The notes under the pieces: generated by a model | Seen by the model: only the letters and a program-made list of their open reading frames with translations | Told to the model about the DNA's origin: nothing | Database searches by the model: none | Part shown: positions 18,701 to 27,420 of the stretch, piece by piece | Layout: each line of letters starts with the position of its first letter | Numbering within the stretch: position 1 is the stretch's first letter | Assembly (NCBI RefSeq): GCF_001591145.1 | Contig: NZ_BCUF01000018.1 | Location: 31,850-95,849 of the forward strand | Reading direction: 5' to 3' | Source: Vibrio harveyi NBRC 15634 = ATCC 14126 = KCTC 12724 | GTDB taxonomy: Bacteria; Pseudomonadota; Gammaproteobacteria; Enterobacterales; Vibrionaceae | DNA: 64,000 bases | Made by a program: the position numbers and the translations under genes

Positions 18701-19378
18701 ATGCTGAAAAGACTGAAGTCGTTTCTATTCAAAATTTCATTGGTTTTGTTACTGACTCCCGTTTTGCTGGTGGGCTTCGTCAAATACGTGAATCCGCCTC
18801 TATGGGGATGGAAGATCAGCCGCATGATCTCGCCACCAGAAGGCTATCCAGAGAGTAGCCAGCAAGAGTGGGTACCGCTGTCTCAGATTTCAAAAAATAT
18901 CCAACTTGCGGTGATGGCTACGGAAGATCAGAAATTTCCCCATCACTATGGGGTGGATTTTGATTCACTGTTTTCTGTTATCTCACAAGCCGGCGAGAAC
19001 GGACCTTCTCGTGGTGCAAGTACGATTACTCAGCAAACTGCAAAGAACGTATTTCTATTCCCTTCACACTCTTATGTGCGCAAAGCGTACGAGCTCTACT
19101 TTGCTCTTTTAATGGAGGCGATGTGGAGCAAAGAACGCATTCTCGAAGTGTATTTGAATGTGGTGGAGTTTGGTCCCGGTATTTACGGTATCGAAGCTGC
19201 AGCACAAAACTATTACGGTATTCGGGCTAGCCAACTGACCCAATGGCAAGCGGCGAGGTTAGCGGTGGTTCTGCCGAATCCTTACAAGATCAAAGTGTAT
19301 CCGCACACTAATTACACTCAACATCGCACCAATTGGGCTCTGACCCAAATGCGCAATCTTGGCAACGTCGAGTTATAA
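18701..19378 (+). CDS. mtgA: Monofunctional biosynthetic peptidoglycan transglycosylase
   Basis: GT51 enzyme that polymerises lipid II into glycan strands at the periplasmic face of the inner membrane. One N-terminal transmembrane helix (about residues 11-29) precedes the GT51 domain, with catalytic Glu75 in ATEDQKFPHH and the GASTITQQTAKN motif at residues 105-116. The 225 residues fit MtgA; there is no transpeptidase domain. It sits between the glycogen genes and malS with no obvious functional tie to them. Confidence 0.93.
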   Translation: MLKRLKSFLFKISLVLLLTPVLLVGFVKYVNPPLWGWKISRMISPPEGYPESSQQEWVPLSQISKNIQLAVMATEDQKFPHHYGVDFDSLFSVISQAGENGPSRGASTITQQTAKNVFLFPSHSYVRKAYELYFALLMEAMWSKERILEVYLNVVEFGPGIYGIEAAAQNYYGIRASQLTQWQAARLAVVLPNPYKIKVYPHTNYTQHRTNWALTQMRNLGNVEL

Positions 19379-19418
19379 GTTTCTCTTTTCCTTAACTATC
19401 TTGTGTCCGTAAATAGAA

Positions 19419-19469
19419 CTACGCCCCGATAAAGGCAAAATGTGAAGCGTCACAAGCTTTAGGGCGTAG
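19419..19469. promoter_or_regulatory. Symmetrical motif array in the malS promoter region
   Basis: CTACGCCC (19419-19426) and its inverse GGGCGTAG (19462-19469) flank the short palindrome TGTGAAGCGTCACA (19441-19454). GGGCGTAG also occurs in the malP promoter, so it may be a regulon-specific operator, perhaps a MalT-box variant. The palindrome has a 4-base spacer, two short of a standard CRP site. Confidence 0.45.
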
Positions 19470-19569
19470 CCTTATAGAATGATGTGCTCAGTTTTTCATC
19501 CATTTACTATTAGTGTGAATAAAACTACAACACGAATACTGCGTCTATGCGCAACCAATGGACTGAACG

Positions 19570-21630
19570 ATGAAACTGAATCTGATTACGACTACCTTAT
19601 TGCTTGCATCGGCAAGTGCCATCGCCGAGCCAAACATCACCATATCTACCACGACCAACAGCCGTGACTTTCCTTTAAGTGCAGAGCAGGCTTTGGTTGT
19701 GCCATTAACCAAAGACGGCTATACGCTTAAAATCACCGGCGTTGAAGGCGATTGCGTTGCGCCCGATGGTCAGAAAGTTAAATTCAACAAACCGATCGCG
19801 CTGAATTGTGGAAAGCCAACGGAATTGCCGTTAAAAATCCGTTTTACTGGCGATTACTCTTTCGCTTTTGATGCGGAAGCGAAAACACTGCGCTTCAAGC
19901 GTGAACCTAAGAAAGCTGCCAAGACAGAATTCAAACGCCCAATCCCACAAGTGCAATGTGAGGTTTACCAAGGTGGCGAAGTCACCATCGCGTTAGGTGA
20001 CAGTTTCCCAGATGGCACCAAGTTGCGTGATGCTTACACTGGGCAAATGGTTGAAGTAAAAGATCAGCAAGTATCGCTGACGCCAAGCAAAGACTCCGGC
20101 GGTTTGGTGCTACTAGAGCCAGTGAAGAAAACCAAAGAAGCAGTGCCGTTTGATTATCGTAATGCCAACATTTACTTCGTGATGGTCGACCGTTTCAACA
20201 ACGCCGATACGAGCAATGACAATAGCTATGGGCGCAAGAAAGACGGCAAAGAAGAGATCGGTACCTTCCACGGCGGTGATCTAAAAGGCGTGATCGAGAA
20301 ACTGGATTACATCAAGAGCCTAGGTACAGATGCGATTTGGTTATCGCCAATCGTTGAGCAAGTACACGGCTTTGTGGGCGGCGGCGATAGCGGCTCATTC
20401 CCGTTCTATGCTTACCACGGTTACTGGACGCGTGATTTCACCAAGATTGATGAGAACTTTGGTAACGAAGATGACCTTAAAGTGCTGGTGGAAGAGGCGC
20501 ATAAGCGTGGTCTCAAAGTCTTGATGGACGCGGTAATCAACCACACTGGCTACTCAACGTTAGCCGATTTGCAATTTGACGGTATTGAGGTGTTAAAGCC
20601 AAACGCTGACCTACCGAAGAAGTGGGGGGATTGGCAACCAAAAGCGGGCGAAAATTGGCATAGCTACCACCAGAATATTGATTACCAGAGTCCAAACTGG
20701 GCGAAATGGTGGGGCGGTGATTGGGTAAGAACCGGTTTGCCGGGCTACCCTGCTCCGGGCAGCAGCGATATCACTATGTCATTGGCGGGTTTACCTGACT
20801 TTATCACTGAATCAGACAAAGCCGTGAAGCCAGCGCAATGGCTATTGGATAACCCCGGCACACGTGTAGAAGCGCGTGACAATTACACCGTTTCCGATTA
20901 CTTGATTGAGTGGCAAACTGATTGGGTGAAACGCTTTGGTATTGATGGTTACCGTGTTGATACGGTGAAGCACGTTGAAGGTGATGTGTGGAAGCGCTTG
21001 AAAGAAGAAGCATCAAGCAGTCTAGAGCAGTGGCGCAAAGAGAACGGAAAATCGGGTCTGCCATTTTGGATGATGGGTGAAGTATGGGGGCATACCGCTT
21101 ATCGCAGCCCTTACTTTGACGATGGCTTTGATGCGTTGATTAACTTCGACATGCAGAAGAAATTAGATAAAGGCGCGGCGTGTTTCAGCCAAATGGCAGA
21201 CACCTACCAAAGCTATGCAGATACTATCGCCAATGAGAAAGACTTCAACCCAGTGAGTTACATGTCTTCTCACGATACTGAGTTGTTCTTCTCTCGCTTT
21301 AAAGATTACGGCATGCAGCGTAACGCCGCGAATGCACTGCTTTTAAGCCCTGGTGCTGTTCAGGTTTACTACGGTGACGAAGTGGGTCGTAACATTGGTC
21401 CTTACGCGGATGATTTCCACCAAGGCACACGCTCTGACATGGTGTGGAAGCTATCTGATGAGAAGCAAGCGCTGCTCAAACATTGGCAAACCCTTGGTCA
21501 GTTCCGTAAAGCGCATCCAGCGATTGGTGCGGGTCAGCATCAAGTGATTGAACAAGAAGGCGCGTACGTGTTCTCTCGCTCGCTTGGCAATGACAAAGTC
21601 GTTGTCGCGTTTGTGGGACGTGACAAGTAG
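19570..21630 (+). CDS. malS: Periplasmic alpha-amylase MalS
   Basis: Exported GH13 endo-amylase that cuts maltodextrins in the periplasm. A signal peptide ends after about residue 19 (SASAIA). A 190-residue N-terminal region with paired cysteines is followed by the barrel, and the whole aligns well with E. coli MalS (for example TFHGGDLKG, FVGGGDSG, DITMSLAGLPD). The catalytic residues are Asp464 (YRVDTVKH), Glu504 (MMGEVWG) and Asp569 (SSHDTE). At 686 residues it is close to MalS length. Probably part of the MalT regulon through the upstream motif array. Confidence 0.93.
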   Translation: MKLNLITTTLLLASASAIAEPNITISTTTNSRDFPLSAEQALVVPLTKDGYTLKITGVEGDCVAPDGQKVKFNKPIALNCGKPTELPLKIRFTGDYSFAFDAEAKTLRFKREPKKAAKTEFKRPIPQVQCEVYQGGEVTIALGDSFPDGTKLRDAYTGQMVEVKDQQVSLTPSKDSGGLVLLEPVKKTKEAVPFDYRNANIYFVMVDRFNNADTSNDNSYGRKKDGKEEIGTFHGGDLKGVIEKLDYIKSLGTDAIWLSPIVEQVHGFVGGGDSGSFPFYAYHGYWTRDFTKIDENFGNEDDLKVLVEEAHKRGLKVLMDAVINHTGYSTLADLQFDGIEVLKPNADLPKKWGDWQPKAGENWHSYHQNIDYQSPNWAKWWGGDWVRTGLPGYPAPGSSDITMSLAGLPDFITESDKAVKPAQWLLDNPGTRVEARDNYTVSDYLIEWQTDWVKRFGIDGYRVDTVKHVEGDVWKRLKEEASSSLEQWRKENGKSGLPFWMMGEVWGHTAYRSPYFDDGFDALINFDMQKKLDKGAACFSQMADTYQSYADTIANEKDFNPVSYMSSHDTELFFSRFKDYGMQRNAANALLLSPGAVQVYYGDEVGRNIGPYADDFHQGTRSDMVWKLSDEKQALLKHWQTLGQFRKAHPAIGAGQHQVIEQEGAYVFSRSLGNDKVVVAFVGRDK

Positions 21631-21656
21631 TTAGAACTTCGTTTTAAGCCTAGATA

Positions 21657-21700
21657 GAAAAAGCCCTTCCTTGAGTTCTCAGGGAAGGGCTTTGTTATTT
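21657..21700. terminator. Bidirectional terminator between malS and the DsbA-like gene
   Basis: Stem AAGCCCTTCC (21661-21670) with GGAAGGGCTT (21683-21692), A-run on the left and T-rich sequence on the right; the flanking genes converge. Confidence 0.85.
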
Positions 21701-21747
21701 TCGGTGCTCACTTAGCTACTTCAATAGCTATCGGCATCAACCGCTAT

Positions 21748-22464
21748 TTATTTCTTTAGCTCTTGGTCGATGACTTTCTCAAGCTCTTCGAAAGGTACAT
21801 AACCCGGAATGACTTGGTCATTTATGATGATCGCTGGTGTACCACGTAGACCTAGGCGAGTGAAGTACTCGTAGTTTTTATCCAACAATGCTTTGGTCTC
21901 TTTGTCGTCGACAAGCTGCGCTTCTGTGCCGGTCTTCTTAGCGATTTTTTGTAGTGAACTTGCATCGTGTGGACCCGGCTTCTTCACCAACAAGTCGTGC
22001 ACTTCTTTGTACTTGTCATGTTGGTTCTGCCAAACGTTCAATGCGTAACTTGCCGAGTTGTAACCGTTCTTCTCGTACTGTTCTTTGAACGATACCGTCA
22101 TGTTCAGCACTTTTACCTGTGGGTATTCTTTCTCTACCTTCACTAACTCACCTTCAAGACGTTTACAGAAAGGACAGCTGTAATCGGTCACGTTGATGAT
22201 CGTCAGTTCAGGGTTCTCTGCACCGAAGTAAGAGTGCTTGCCATCGTTAAGATAGGCGCGCGCTTCATCCAAAGTCGCGTTAAACGTCTTTTGATAAGCG
22301 ACGTAGTCTTGCAGGTTTTGATGCAGTGAATTGAGGATCTGCGGGTTTTCTTTCAGTAGTTGAGTAATTTCTTGTAGCTTCTCTTCTGACGTTTTTTCTG
22401 CTGCGTGTGAAAATAGAGGTACCAGCGCGATAGCCACAGTTAATAGTGTGCGTGTGAATTTCAT
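21748..22464 (-). CDS. DsbA-family periplasmic thiol:disulfide oxidoreductase
   Basis: Exported thioredoxin-fold protein. The start at 22464 is chosen because it has a TAGGA site and begins a clean signal peptide (cleavage after SHA near residue 21); the frame runs further upstream but that part has no such features. The mature protein has an N-terminal helical segment that may drive oligomerisation, the active site CPFC (Cys97, Cys100) and the cis-proline motif RGTPAIIIND. This layout resembles ScsC/Com1-like DsbA relatives more than classical DsbA, so isomerase or copper-stress functions are possible. It is 238 residues long, downstream of a small cysteine-containing membrane protein. Confidence 0.88.
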   Translation of the reverse strand: MKFTRTLLTVAIALVPLFSHAAEKTSEEKLQEITQLLKENPQILNSLHQNLQDYVAYQKTFNATLDEARAYLNDGKHSYFGAENPELTIINVTDYSCPFCKRLEGELVKVEKEYPQVKVLNMTVSFKEQYEKNGYNSASYALNVWQNQHDKYKEVHDLLVKKPGPHDASSLQKIAKKTGTEAQLVDDKETKALLDKNYEYFTRLGLRGTPAIIINDQVIPGYVPFEELEKVIDQELKK

Positions 22465-22555
22465 GATATTTCCTAAAACTCTTTTTCTTCGCGGTTTTTG
22501 TCGCGAAGTGATTAAAAATAAAACAATTGATTTGGGGATGAATAGCAATCGGGTT

Positions 22556-22966
22556 TTATTCTCTAAACACACATAGCTTGAGGTGCACCCGATATTTGTC
22601 GGGTATCGGTTCAGTATGATGGCGGAAAGCATTGCGCTCGCTGCCACTGATAGACAGCAAGATGAACGCAAATAGGAATAAGGGAACAATGAAGCTGTCG
22701 AGATGGTTTTGTGAAACCTGAATCAGCTTTTCAGACAGCTCACACTGCTTAGTCAGTCCTTTTTCGCTCTTTTGCTGTTGCCCAGTGGCATGCTCAGTCG
22801 TCACTTGATCGCCAATGAGAGGACAAGATTGAAAGAGACCTGCATTTTTACTTAAACAGATCACGACAACCCAAGCCACAAGGGCGAGTGTCCATCGAGC
22901 GATGTTGGATTGTGATCGAAGCAAAAGGCAAACCCTGAGTAAGTCTCTAAGTAATGACCGCACCAC
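22556..22966 (-). CDS. Small two-helix membrane protein, function unknown
   Basis: A frame of up to 136 residues beginning with GTG. It predicts two transmembrane helices (about residues 25-42 and 92-110) joined by a hydrophilic loop of about 50 residues containing two cysteines (FQSCPL and KQCELS). I do not recognise a family. It lies 91 bases upstream of the DsbA-like gene on the same strand, so a shared redox or metal-stress role, as in scs operons, is conceivable. The start is uncertain: the ribosome site is poor. Confidence 0.55.
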   Translation of the reverse strand: MVRSLLRDLLRVCLLLRSQSNIARWTLALVAWVVVICLSKNAGLFQSCPLIGDQVTTEHATGQQQKSEKGLTKQCELSEKLIQVSQNHLDSFIVPLFLFAFILLSISGSERNAFRHHTEPIPDKYRVHLKLCVFRE

Positions 22967-23301
22967 CCTAAATTAAATTGCACAGAAAATTTGTTAGTTT
23001 TCGGTCAAGAAATCTTAAATAAGCAACAAATCATGAAGCACGTCGAGAATGTGGCTAATAGCAAACTTGTTCCAAACTTTAACTTGCTTTGTTAATGGAT
23101 TGAACTAGCTGATTCTCAGATAAATCTACCTTATCTTGGTCATAAATATTTATTATCTTTTAAATGTGATTCAAATCATAAAATAAAACTTCATAACTAA
23201 GCAGCATGACTGTTCGGTAAATGGATTGATTTTGATCATCTCTCTAGCACGTCGTTCAGGGGATCATCTATGCGTTCTGTTCCACATATATAGGTGAATT
23301 T
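22967..23301. other. Divergent regulatory region before the yjiH-type operon
   Basis: AT-rich promoter region. It contains a CRP-like site, TGTGATTCAAATCATA at 23165-23180 (TGTGA-N6-TCAtA), about 125 bases before the yjiH-like start. Nothing else stands out. Confidence 0.45.
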
Positions 23302-24042
23302 ATGACAAGCCCTGTTCATGCTGAACGCAAGGTGACGATCGGGTGCTACATTGCACTCGCGTTTGCGGTTGTGTTCTTTTCTGGTCTGATGCAATCCAAC
23401 GAATGGTACGGTGTATTCGACTTTACAACGCTTAATGGTTCTTTCGGTAAAGTCGCTTACGGCGTGACGGAAGGTGCAGATGGCGCGGTACAAGCTGCGA
23501 CCACATCTTTCCGTGGTACTGGTGGTAGCGGTGCTCGTGACGGTTTCATTTTTGCGCTTACTTTGATTCCAACCGTTATGTTCGCGTTAGGTATGATCAA
23601 CGTACTTGAGCACTACGGTGCACTTGAAGCCGCTCGTAAGCTTCTTACTCCTCTTCTACGTCCTCTAATGGGCATCCCTGGTAACTCTGGTCTGGCTCTG
23701 ATTGCTTCTCTACAAAGTACCGATGCAGGTGCGGCTATGACGCGTCAACTAAAAGATGAAGGTCACCTAACTAAGCGTGAAACGGACGTATTTACCATGT
23801 TCCAGTTCACTGCGGGTGCAACCATCGTGAACTTCTTCTCATCGGGTGCGGTATTGTTCACGTTGACGATGGCAGACGGCTCTCTAGCAGTAACTTCTTC
23901 TATTGGTTTGGCGGTTGTGGTGATGTTCGCGTTTAAGATCATTGGTGCGAACCTGTTCCGTATCTACCTAAACATGACGGAAGGTAAAGAAGACAAGCAA
24001 GACCAAAACAAATCAGAGAACCTAAAAGAGGAGACGGCATAA
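23302..24042 (+). CDS. YjiH-like nucleoside-recognition-domain membrane protein
   Basis: A 246-residue inner-membrane protein with about five to six transmembrane helices and the Gate (nucleoside recognition) motif region GIPGNSGLALIASLQSTDAG. It resembles E. coli YjiH, whose gene is followed by yjiG and the isoaspartyl dipeptidase gene iadA. Here too a yjiG-like gene follows (1-base overlap, TAATG) and then a metallopeptidase, so the pair probably forms one importer for a peptide or amino-acid derivative cleaved by that peptidase. The C-terminal tail is highly charged. Function of the family is not established. Confidence 0.8.
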   Translation: MTSPVHAERKVTIGCYIALAFAVVFFSGLMQSNEWYGVFDFTTLNGSFGKVAYGVTEGADGAVQAATTSFRGTGGSGARDGFIFALTLIPTVMFALGMINVLEHYGALEAARKLLTPLLRPLMGIPGNSGLALIASLQSTDAGAAMTRQLKDEGHLTKRETDVFTMFQFTAGATIVNFFSSGAVLFTLTMADGSLAVTSSIGLAVVVMFAFKIIGANLFRIYLNMTEGKEDKQDQNKSENLKEETA

Positions 24043-24509
24043 TGGGTGACGTTAAAGCGAAAAAACCAATGGTGACGGATATCTTCGTCGAAGGTGCTAA
24101 GAAAGGTTGGGTAATTGCGACTACCTCTACGGTTCCTAACGTATTAATGGCGTTCGTTATCATCAAAGCGCTGCAAATCACTGGTGCGCTGGATCTGATG
24201 GGCACTGTGTTCTCTCCAATCATGGCAGTGTTTGGTCTTCCGGGTGAAGCAGCAGCGGTATTGATCGGGGCTTGGATGTCGATGGGCGGTGCGGTTGGCG
24301 TAGTGATCACGCTGTTTGACCAAGGCATCCTGAACGGCACGCACATTGCGATTCTTGCGCCTGCTATCTACCTAATGGGCTCTCAAGTTCAGTACATGGG
24401 TCGTATCATGGGTCCAATTGGTACTGAAGGTCGTTACATCCCAGTTATGATTGCAATCTCAGTATTGAATGCATTTGGCGCAATGCTAGTGATGAATCTG
24501 TTTGTCTAG
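24042..24509 (+). CDS. YjiG-like membrane protein (SpmB/Gate family)
   Basis: A 155-residue inner-membrane protein with four to five predicted helices, similar in plan to E. coli YjiG. The start codon shares its A with the stop of the yjiH-like gene, so the two are translationally coupled and probably form a hetero-oligomer. Nine bases separate it from the M20 peptidase. The conserved LPGEAAAVLIGAWMSMGGAV segment is the second half of the Gate-type fold. Confidence 0.8.
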   Translation: MGDVKAKKPMVTDIFVEGAKKGWVIATTSTVPNVLMAFVIIKALQITGALDLMGTVFSPIMAVFGLPGEAAAVLIGAWMSMGGAVGVVITLFDQGILNGTHIAILAPAIYLMGSQVQYMGRIMGPIGTEGRYIPVMIAISVLNAFGAMLVMNLFV

Positions 24510-24518
24510 GAGTGAGTC

Positions 24519-25643
24519 ATGCAATTCTCTCTAAATGAATATCTAGAAGAGCTACGTCCGCTAATCAATGTGGATTGTGGCACTTACACTACTGATGGTA
24601 TCGAGTTCATCGCTTCTCAATTTGAAGAGAAGTACCAAGCGATGTCAGGTTGGAGCATAAAACGCATCGACTGTGGCAGAGCCGGTGTTGGTCTTGAAGT
24701 TCGAAATAAGCCGGAAGCTGAGCAAATCGATGTGATGCTGATTGGTCATATGGATACCGTGTTCCCCGTGGGTACCGCTGAGCTTCGTCCAATGTCTCAA
24801 GATGCAGAGAAAGCCTACGGTCCAGGTGTGTCTGACATGAAATCTGGTTTGCTTAACATCGTATACGCGATGCGCAATCTAGACCAAGCGGTGTTGGATA
24901 AGTTATCTATCGCTATCTGCATGAACCCAGATGAAGAGACTGGCTCTTTGGATTCTGTGGATTGGATTCAATCAGTTGCGAAAAACGCAAAGAATGTTCT
25001 GGTTGCAGAAGCGGCACGTGCAGACGGCGGTTTAGTGAAAGCGCGCAAAGGCATGGCTCGCTACAAAATGACCTTTAATGGCGTTGCTGCTCACGCAGGT
25101 AACGAGCCAGAAAACGGTCGCAGCGCAATCACTGAGATGGCGAATTGGATTTTGGCTGTCAATGCAATGACCAACTTTGAATCTGGTACCACGTTGAACG
25201 TCGGTATTGTCTCTGGTGGTAACGGTGCGAACATAGTTCCGGAACATGCTGAAGCGATCGTGGATGTGCGTTTCTGGAGCAACGAAGAATACGATGATGT
25301 CGATAGCAAGCTAAATGGCATGCTGGAAACACCATTCGTTGATGGCGTGAGCATTGAGTTGGTTCGTGAAGCTTATAAGCCTTCTATGGTGCCAAGCCCA
25401 CAAACAGAAAGCTTAATGACATTAGTTGAAGAAGCCGCAAGTGAACTGGCGATCGACATCAACTGGAAAGAAGTGGGTGGTGGCTCTGACGCAAACAACA
25501 CGGCGATTCTTGGTGTTCCAACTTTGGATGGTCTAGGACCTATCGGTGCAGGCTTCCACAGCGATCAAGAGTACTTGTTACTTGAGTCTATCGAACCACG
25601 TATCAAAATGCTGATGCGTGTACTGGAGAAGATTGCTCAATAA
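24519..25643 (+). CDS. M20-family zinc metallopeptidase (carboxypeptidase G2-like)
   Basis: Cytoplasmic di-zinc amidohydrolase/peptidase. Metal and catalytic residues are visible: GHMDTVF (His77, Asp79), VSDMKSG (Asp106), the glutamate pair in NPDEETGS (139-140) and the C-terminal His in GAGFHSDQEY; the dimerisation domain lies between. The 374 residues and the absence of a signal peptide fit glutamate carboxypeptidase-like members. It is the third gene of the yjiH-yjiG operon with an AGGAGTG ribosome site. It likely hydrolyses whatever the membrane pair imports; the actual substrate cannot be read from sequence. Confidence 0.88.
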   Translation: MQFSLNEYLEELRPLINVDCGTYTTDGIEFIASQFEEKYQAMSGWSIKRIDCGRAGVGLEVRNKPEAEQIDVMLIGHMDTVFPVGTAELRPMSQDAEKAYGPGVSDMKSGLLNIVYAMRNLDQAVLDKLSIAICMNPDEETGSLDSVDWIQSVAKNAKNVLVAEAARADGGLVKARKGMARYKMTFNGVAAHAGNEPENGRSAITEMANWILAVNAMTNFESGTTLNVGIVSGGNGANIVPEHAEAIVDVRFWSNEEYDDVDSKLNGMLETPFVDGVSIELVREAYKPSMVPSPQTESLMTLVEEAASELAIDINWKEVGGGSDANNTAILGVPTLDGLGPIGAGFHSDQEYLLLESIEPRIKMLMRVLEKIAQ

Positions 25644-25710
25644 GGCATTCTGCTTCTAAAGCTTGGTTCCCAAAGCTTTTGGTTTCAAAACTTTTTGTTT
25701 CCAAGGCAAT

Positions 25711-25743
25711 AATCCCCGGACTTCGGTTTGGGGATTTTTTTAT
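25711..25743 (+). terminator. Terminator of the yjiH-yjiG-M20 operon
   Basis: AATCCCC (25711-25717) pairs with GGGGATT (25730-25736), followed by seven T. Confidence 0.85.
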
Positions 25744-25848
25744 CTAGCCAATTGGCTTCCTTTCTTCATTATCATTACTCGCTATTAATCCTACGTTCAG
25801 GTTCATCGTCTTAATATCTATGCCACAGTCATAAGTTTAGGAGGCACG

Positions 25849-26223
25849 ATGACCACAAGCATGTCTGTAAATTCGGCGTCCGATGACGTCTTAGACCAAA
25901 CGATGCAAGCACCAGATGAGAAAACCTTCTGGCGTAAAATGAAAAATTCCGTCAAGAAAGCAGGCGAAGAGATTGCTGTTATGGGCATCAAATCATGGCT
26001 TGCGATGGCAGATTCCAATACCTCTGTTCGCCACAAAGCTATCTTAGGTGGCGCACTGGCTTATTTCGTCCTGCCAACAGATATGGTACCAGACGTACTA
26101 GCAGGTGTCGGCTTTACCGATGACATGGCTGCACTTACCCTAGCGGCGAACTCGGTCGGCAATGCCATCACCGACGAGCATGAAGAACAAGCGAGAGAAA
26201 AGCTGAGTTTGATGTCAGATTAA
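25849..26223 (+). CDS. YkvA family (DUF1232) small membrane protein
   Basis: A 124-residue protein whose second half is a DUF1232 domain: the hydrophobic segment ALAYFVLPTDMVPDV followed by GFTDDMAALTLA. The first 60 residues are polar and helical. DUF1232 proteins are small membrane-associated proteins of unknown role. The start at 25849 has an AGGAGG site six bases upstream. It stands alone and converges with the lipase gene, only three bases separating the two stops. Confidence 0.85.
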   Translation: MTTSMSVNSASDDVLDQTMQAPDEKTFWRKMKNSVKKAGEEIAVMGIKSWLAMADSNTSVRHKAILGGALAYFVLPTDMVPDVLAGVGFTDDMAALTLAANSVGNAITDEHEEQAREKLSLMSD

Positions 26224-26226
26224 GTT

Positions 26227-27420
26227 TTATTGTACAGCACTAATAGCCATTTGTGCTGCTCGATAAAGTTTTCCAAATACCATAAGAAAAACATTTCTAA
26301 TAAACTTTGCAGACATATCTTCAATTGCTGTTACTGATTTTCCAATAAACACTAGCATATGGCCTAACAGCCCTTTGACTTGTGATTCTCTTACTGTAGA
26401 AGCTTTAGCTACTTTTTCTATATTTCTGGCGAGTATATCATAAAATGTCATTCCAGTAGATACTGTGGCTTGGGCTGCTATTGCTGAAAACAAGCCAGTA
26501 TCTTTTAATAAGGTTATCAACGCTGCTTGAATTCTTTCTGACCAATACTCTGTAAATGATGCTTGGTTTCTGTGTTCAAACTTAAATCTAGTAGGTGTAT
26601 ACAAGTACTTGTTAGATCTGACTTTTATTGCTCCCCACGTTTCGGAGTTAGCATTATCTAAATACCCTAAACTTGTTTCGCTAGACATACTATGAGCATT
26701 TAAATTAAAGCCAGAACTAGCGTCTAAGCGGTACTCATCGCCATTATATGGAGCATGAATAAATGGCCAGACAGGTACTTTAGGTACAGGATCTGCGCCG
26801 TGAGTACAGCGGTATACTTTGTCGTTGCTTTTACTAGATTTACGGGAATATTGTTCTAAACCAACTCTAGGTGCGCCAAAAGTATATAAATTCACTCGTA
26901 ATGAATATTCTTCTCTCAGCCAATCAGAACATAATGAAGCCAGAGCTCCTCCTAAGCTATGCCCAACACAATGAATACGGTTAGGTAAAATTTGGCATTG
27001 CTGTAAATATTGTTTTATGCTTGGTTTGATACTTGAAAATGAATTAATAAATCCAGCATGAGCGATAGAGCCATTTGGAGAGCCTTTAAGACCGACATTT
27101 AGGTTGGTTACCCAATCATTAGCGTTTTGCGTCCCTCTAATGGAAATTACTAAATCTCCCTTATATTTTCCTTTCCCAATACCAATTACCGCAAACGCTT
27201 CAGATGTTCTCATTACACCAGGTACCACTTTTCTAAACAATGGTATACGATCTAATCCTGAGATACCTCCAGTTCGGCCACTAAAAACATCTTGCTGCGA
27301 AAATACAAAGTGTTTTTCAAAACCTCCTTGTCCCTTAAACGCTAGTCTCCCTTGCCCCTGATATACTCCATACGGTATGTTCGCGATCTCTGACGCAAGT
27401 TTTGGTGTTAAAGACGGCAT
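26227..27420 (-). CDS. Class 3 (alpha/beta-hydrolase) lipase
   Basis: A 397-residue lipase with Ser155 in GHSLGGAL, Asp210 in HGADPVPK and probable His243 in NAHSM as the catalytic triad. There is no signal peptide. The first 20 residues (SLTPKLASEIANIPYGVY) are reminiscent of starts I associate with secreted lipase effectors of vibrios, and the C-terminal 110 residues are helical with hydrophobic stretches, as if membrane-interacting. It is coupled to the gene upstream (TAATG overlap). The base composition is clearly AT-richer than the neighbouring genes. It may be a type VI effector phospholipase or a plain cytosolic lipase; no vgrG, PAAR or typical immunity gene is adjacent. Confidence 0.8.
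   Translation of the reverse strand: MPSLTPKLASEIANIPYGVYQGQGRLAFKGQGGFEKHFVFSQQDVFSGRTGGISGLDRIPLFRKVVPGVMRTSEAFAVIGIGKGKYKGDLVISIRGTQNANDWVTNLNVGLKGSPNGSIAHAGFINSFSSIKPSIKQYLQQCQILPNRIHCVGHSLGGALASLCSDWLREEYSLRVNLYTFGAPRVGLEQYSRKSSKSNDKVYRCTHGADPVPKVPVWPFIHAPYNGDEYRLDASSGFNLNAHSMSSETSLGYLDNANSETWGAIKVRSNKYLYTPTRFKFEHRNQASFTEYWSERIQAALITLLKDTGLFSAIAAQATVSTGMTFYDILARNIEKVAKASTVRESQVKGLLGHMLVFIGKSVTAIEDMSAKFIRNVFLMVFGKLYRAAQMAISAVQ

Noticed and set aside
22465..22689. Upstream extension of the DsbA-like gene
   Set aside because: The extra 75 codons lack conservation-like features, while the internal ATG at 22464 has a ribosome site and begins a normal signal peptide.
25660..25705. Imperfect repeats of a TTGGTTTC/CAAAGCTTTT pattern after the M20 gene
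   Set aside because: Short, degenerate and without a second copy elsewhere in the window; probably low-complexity sequence before the terminator.
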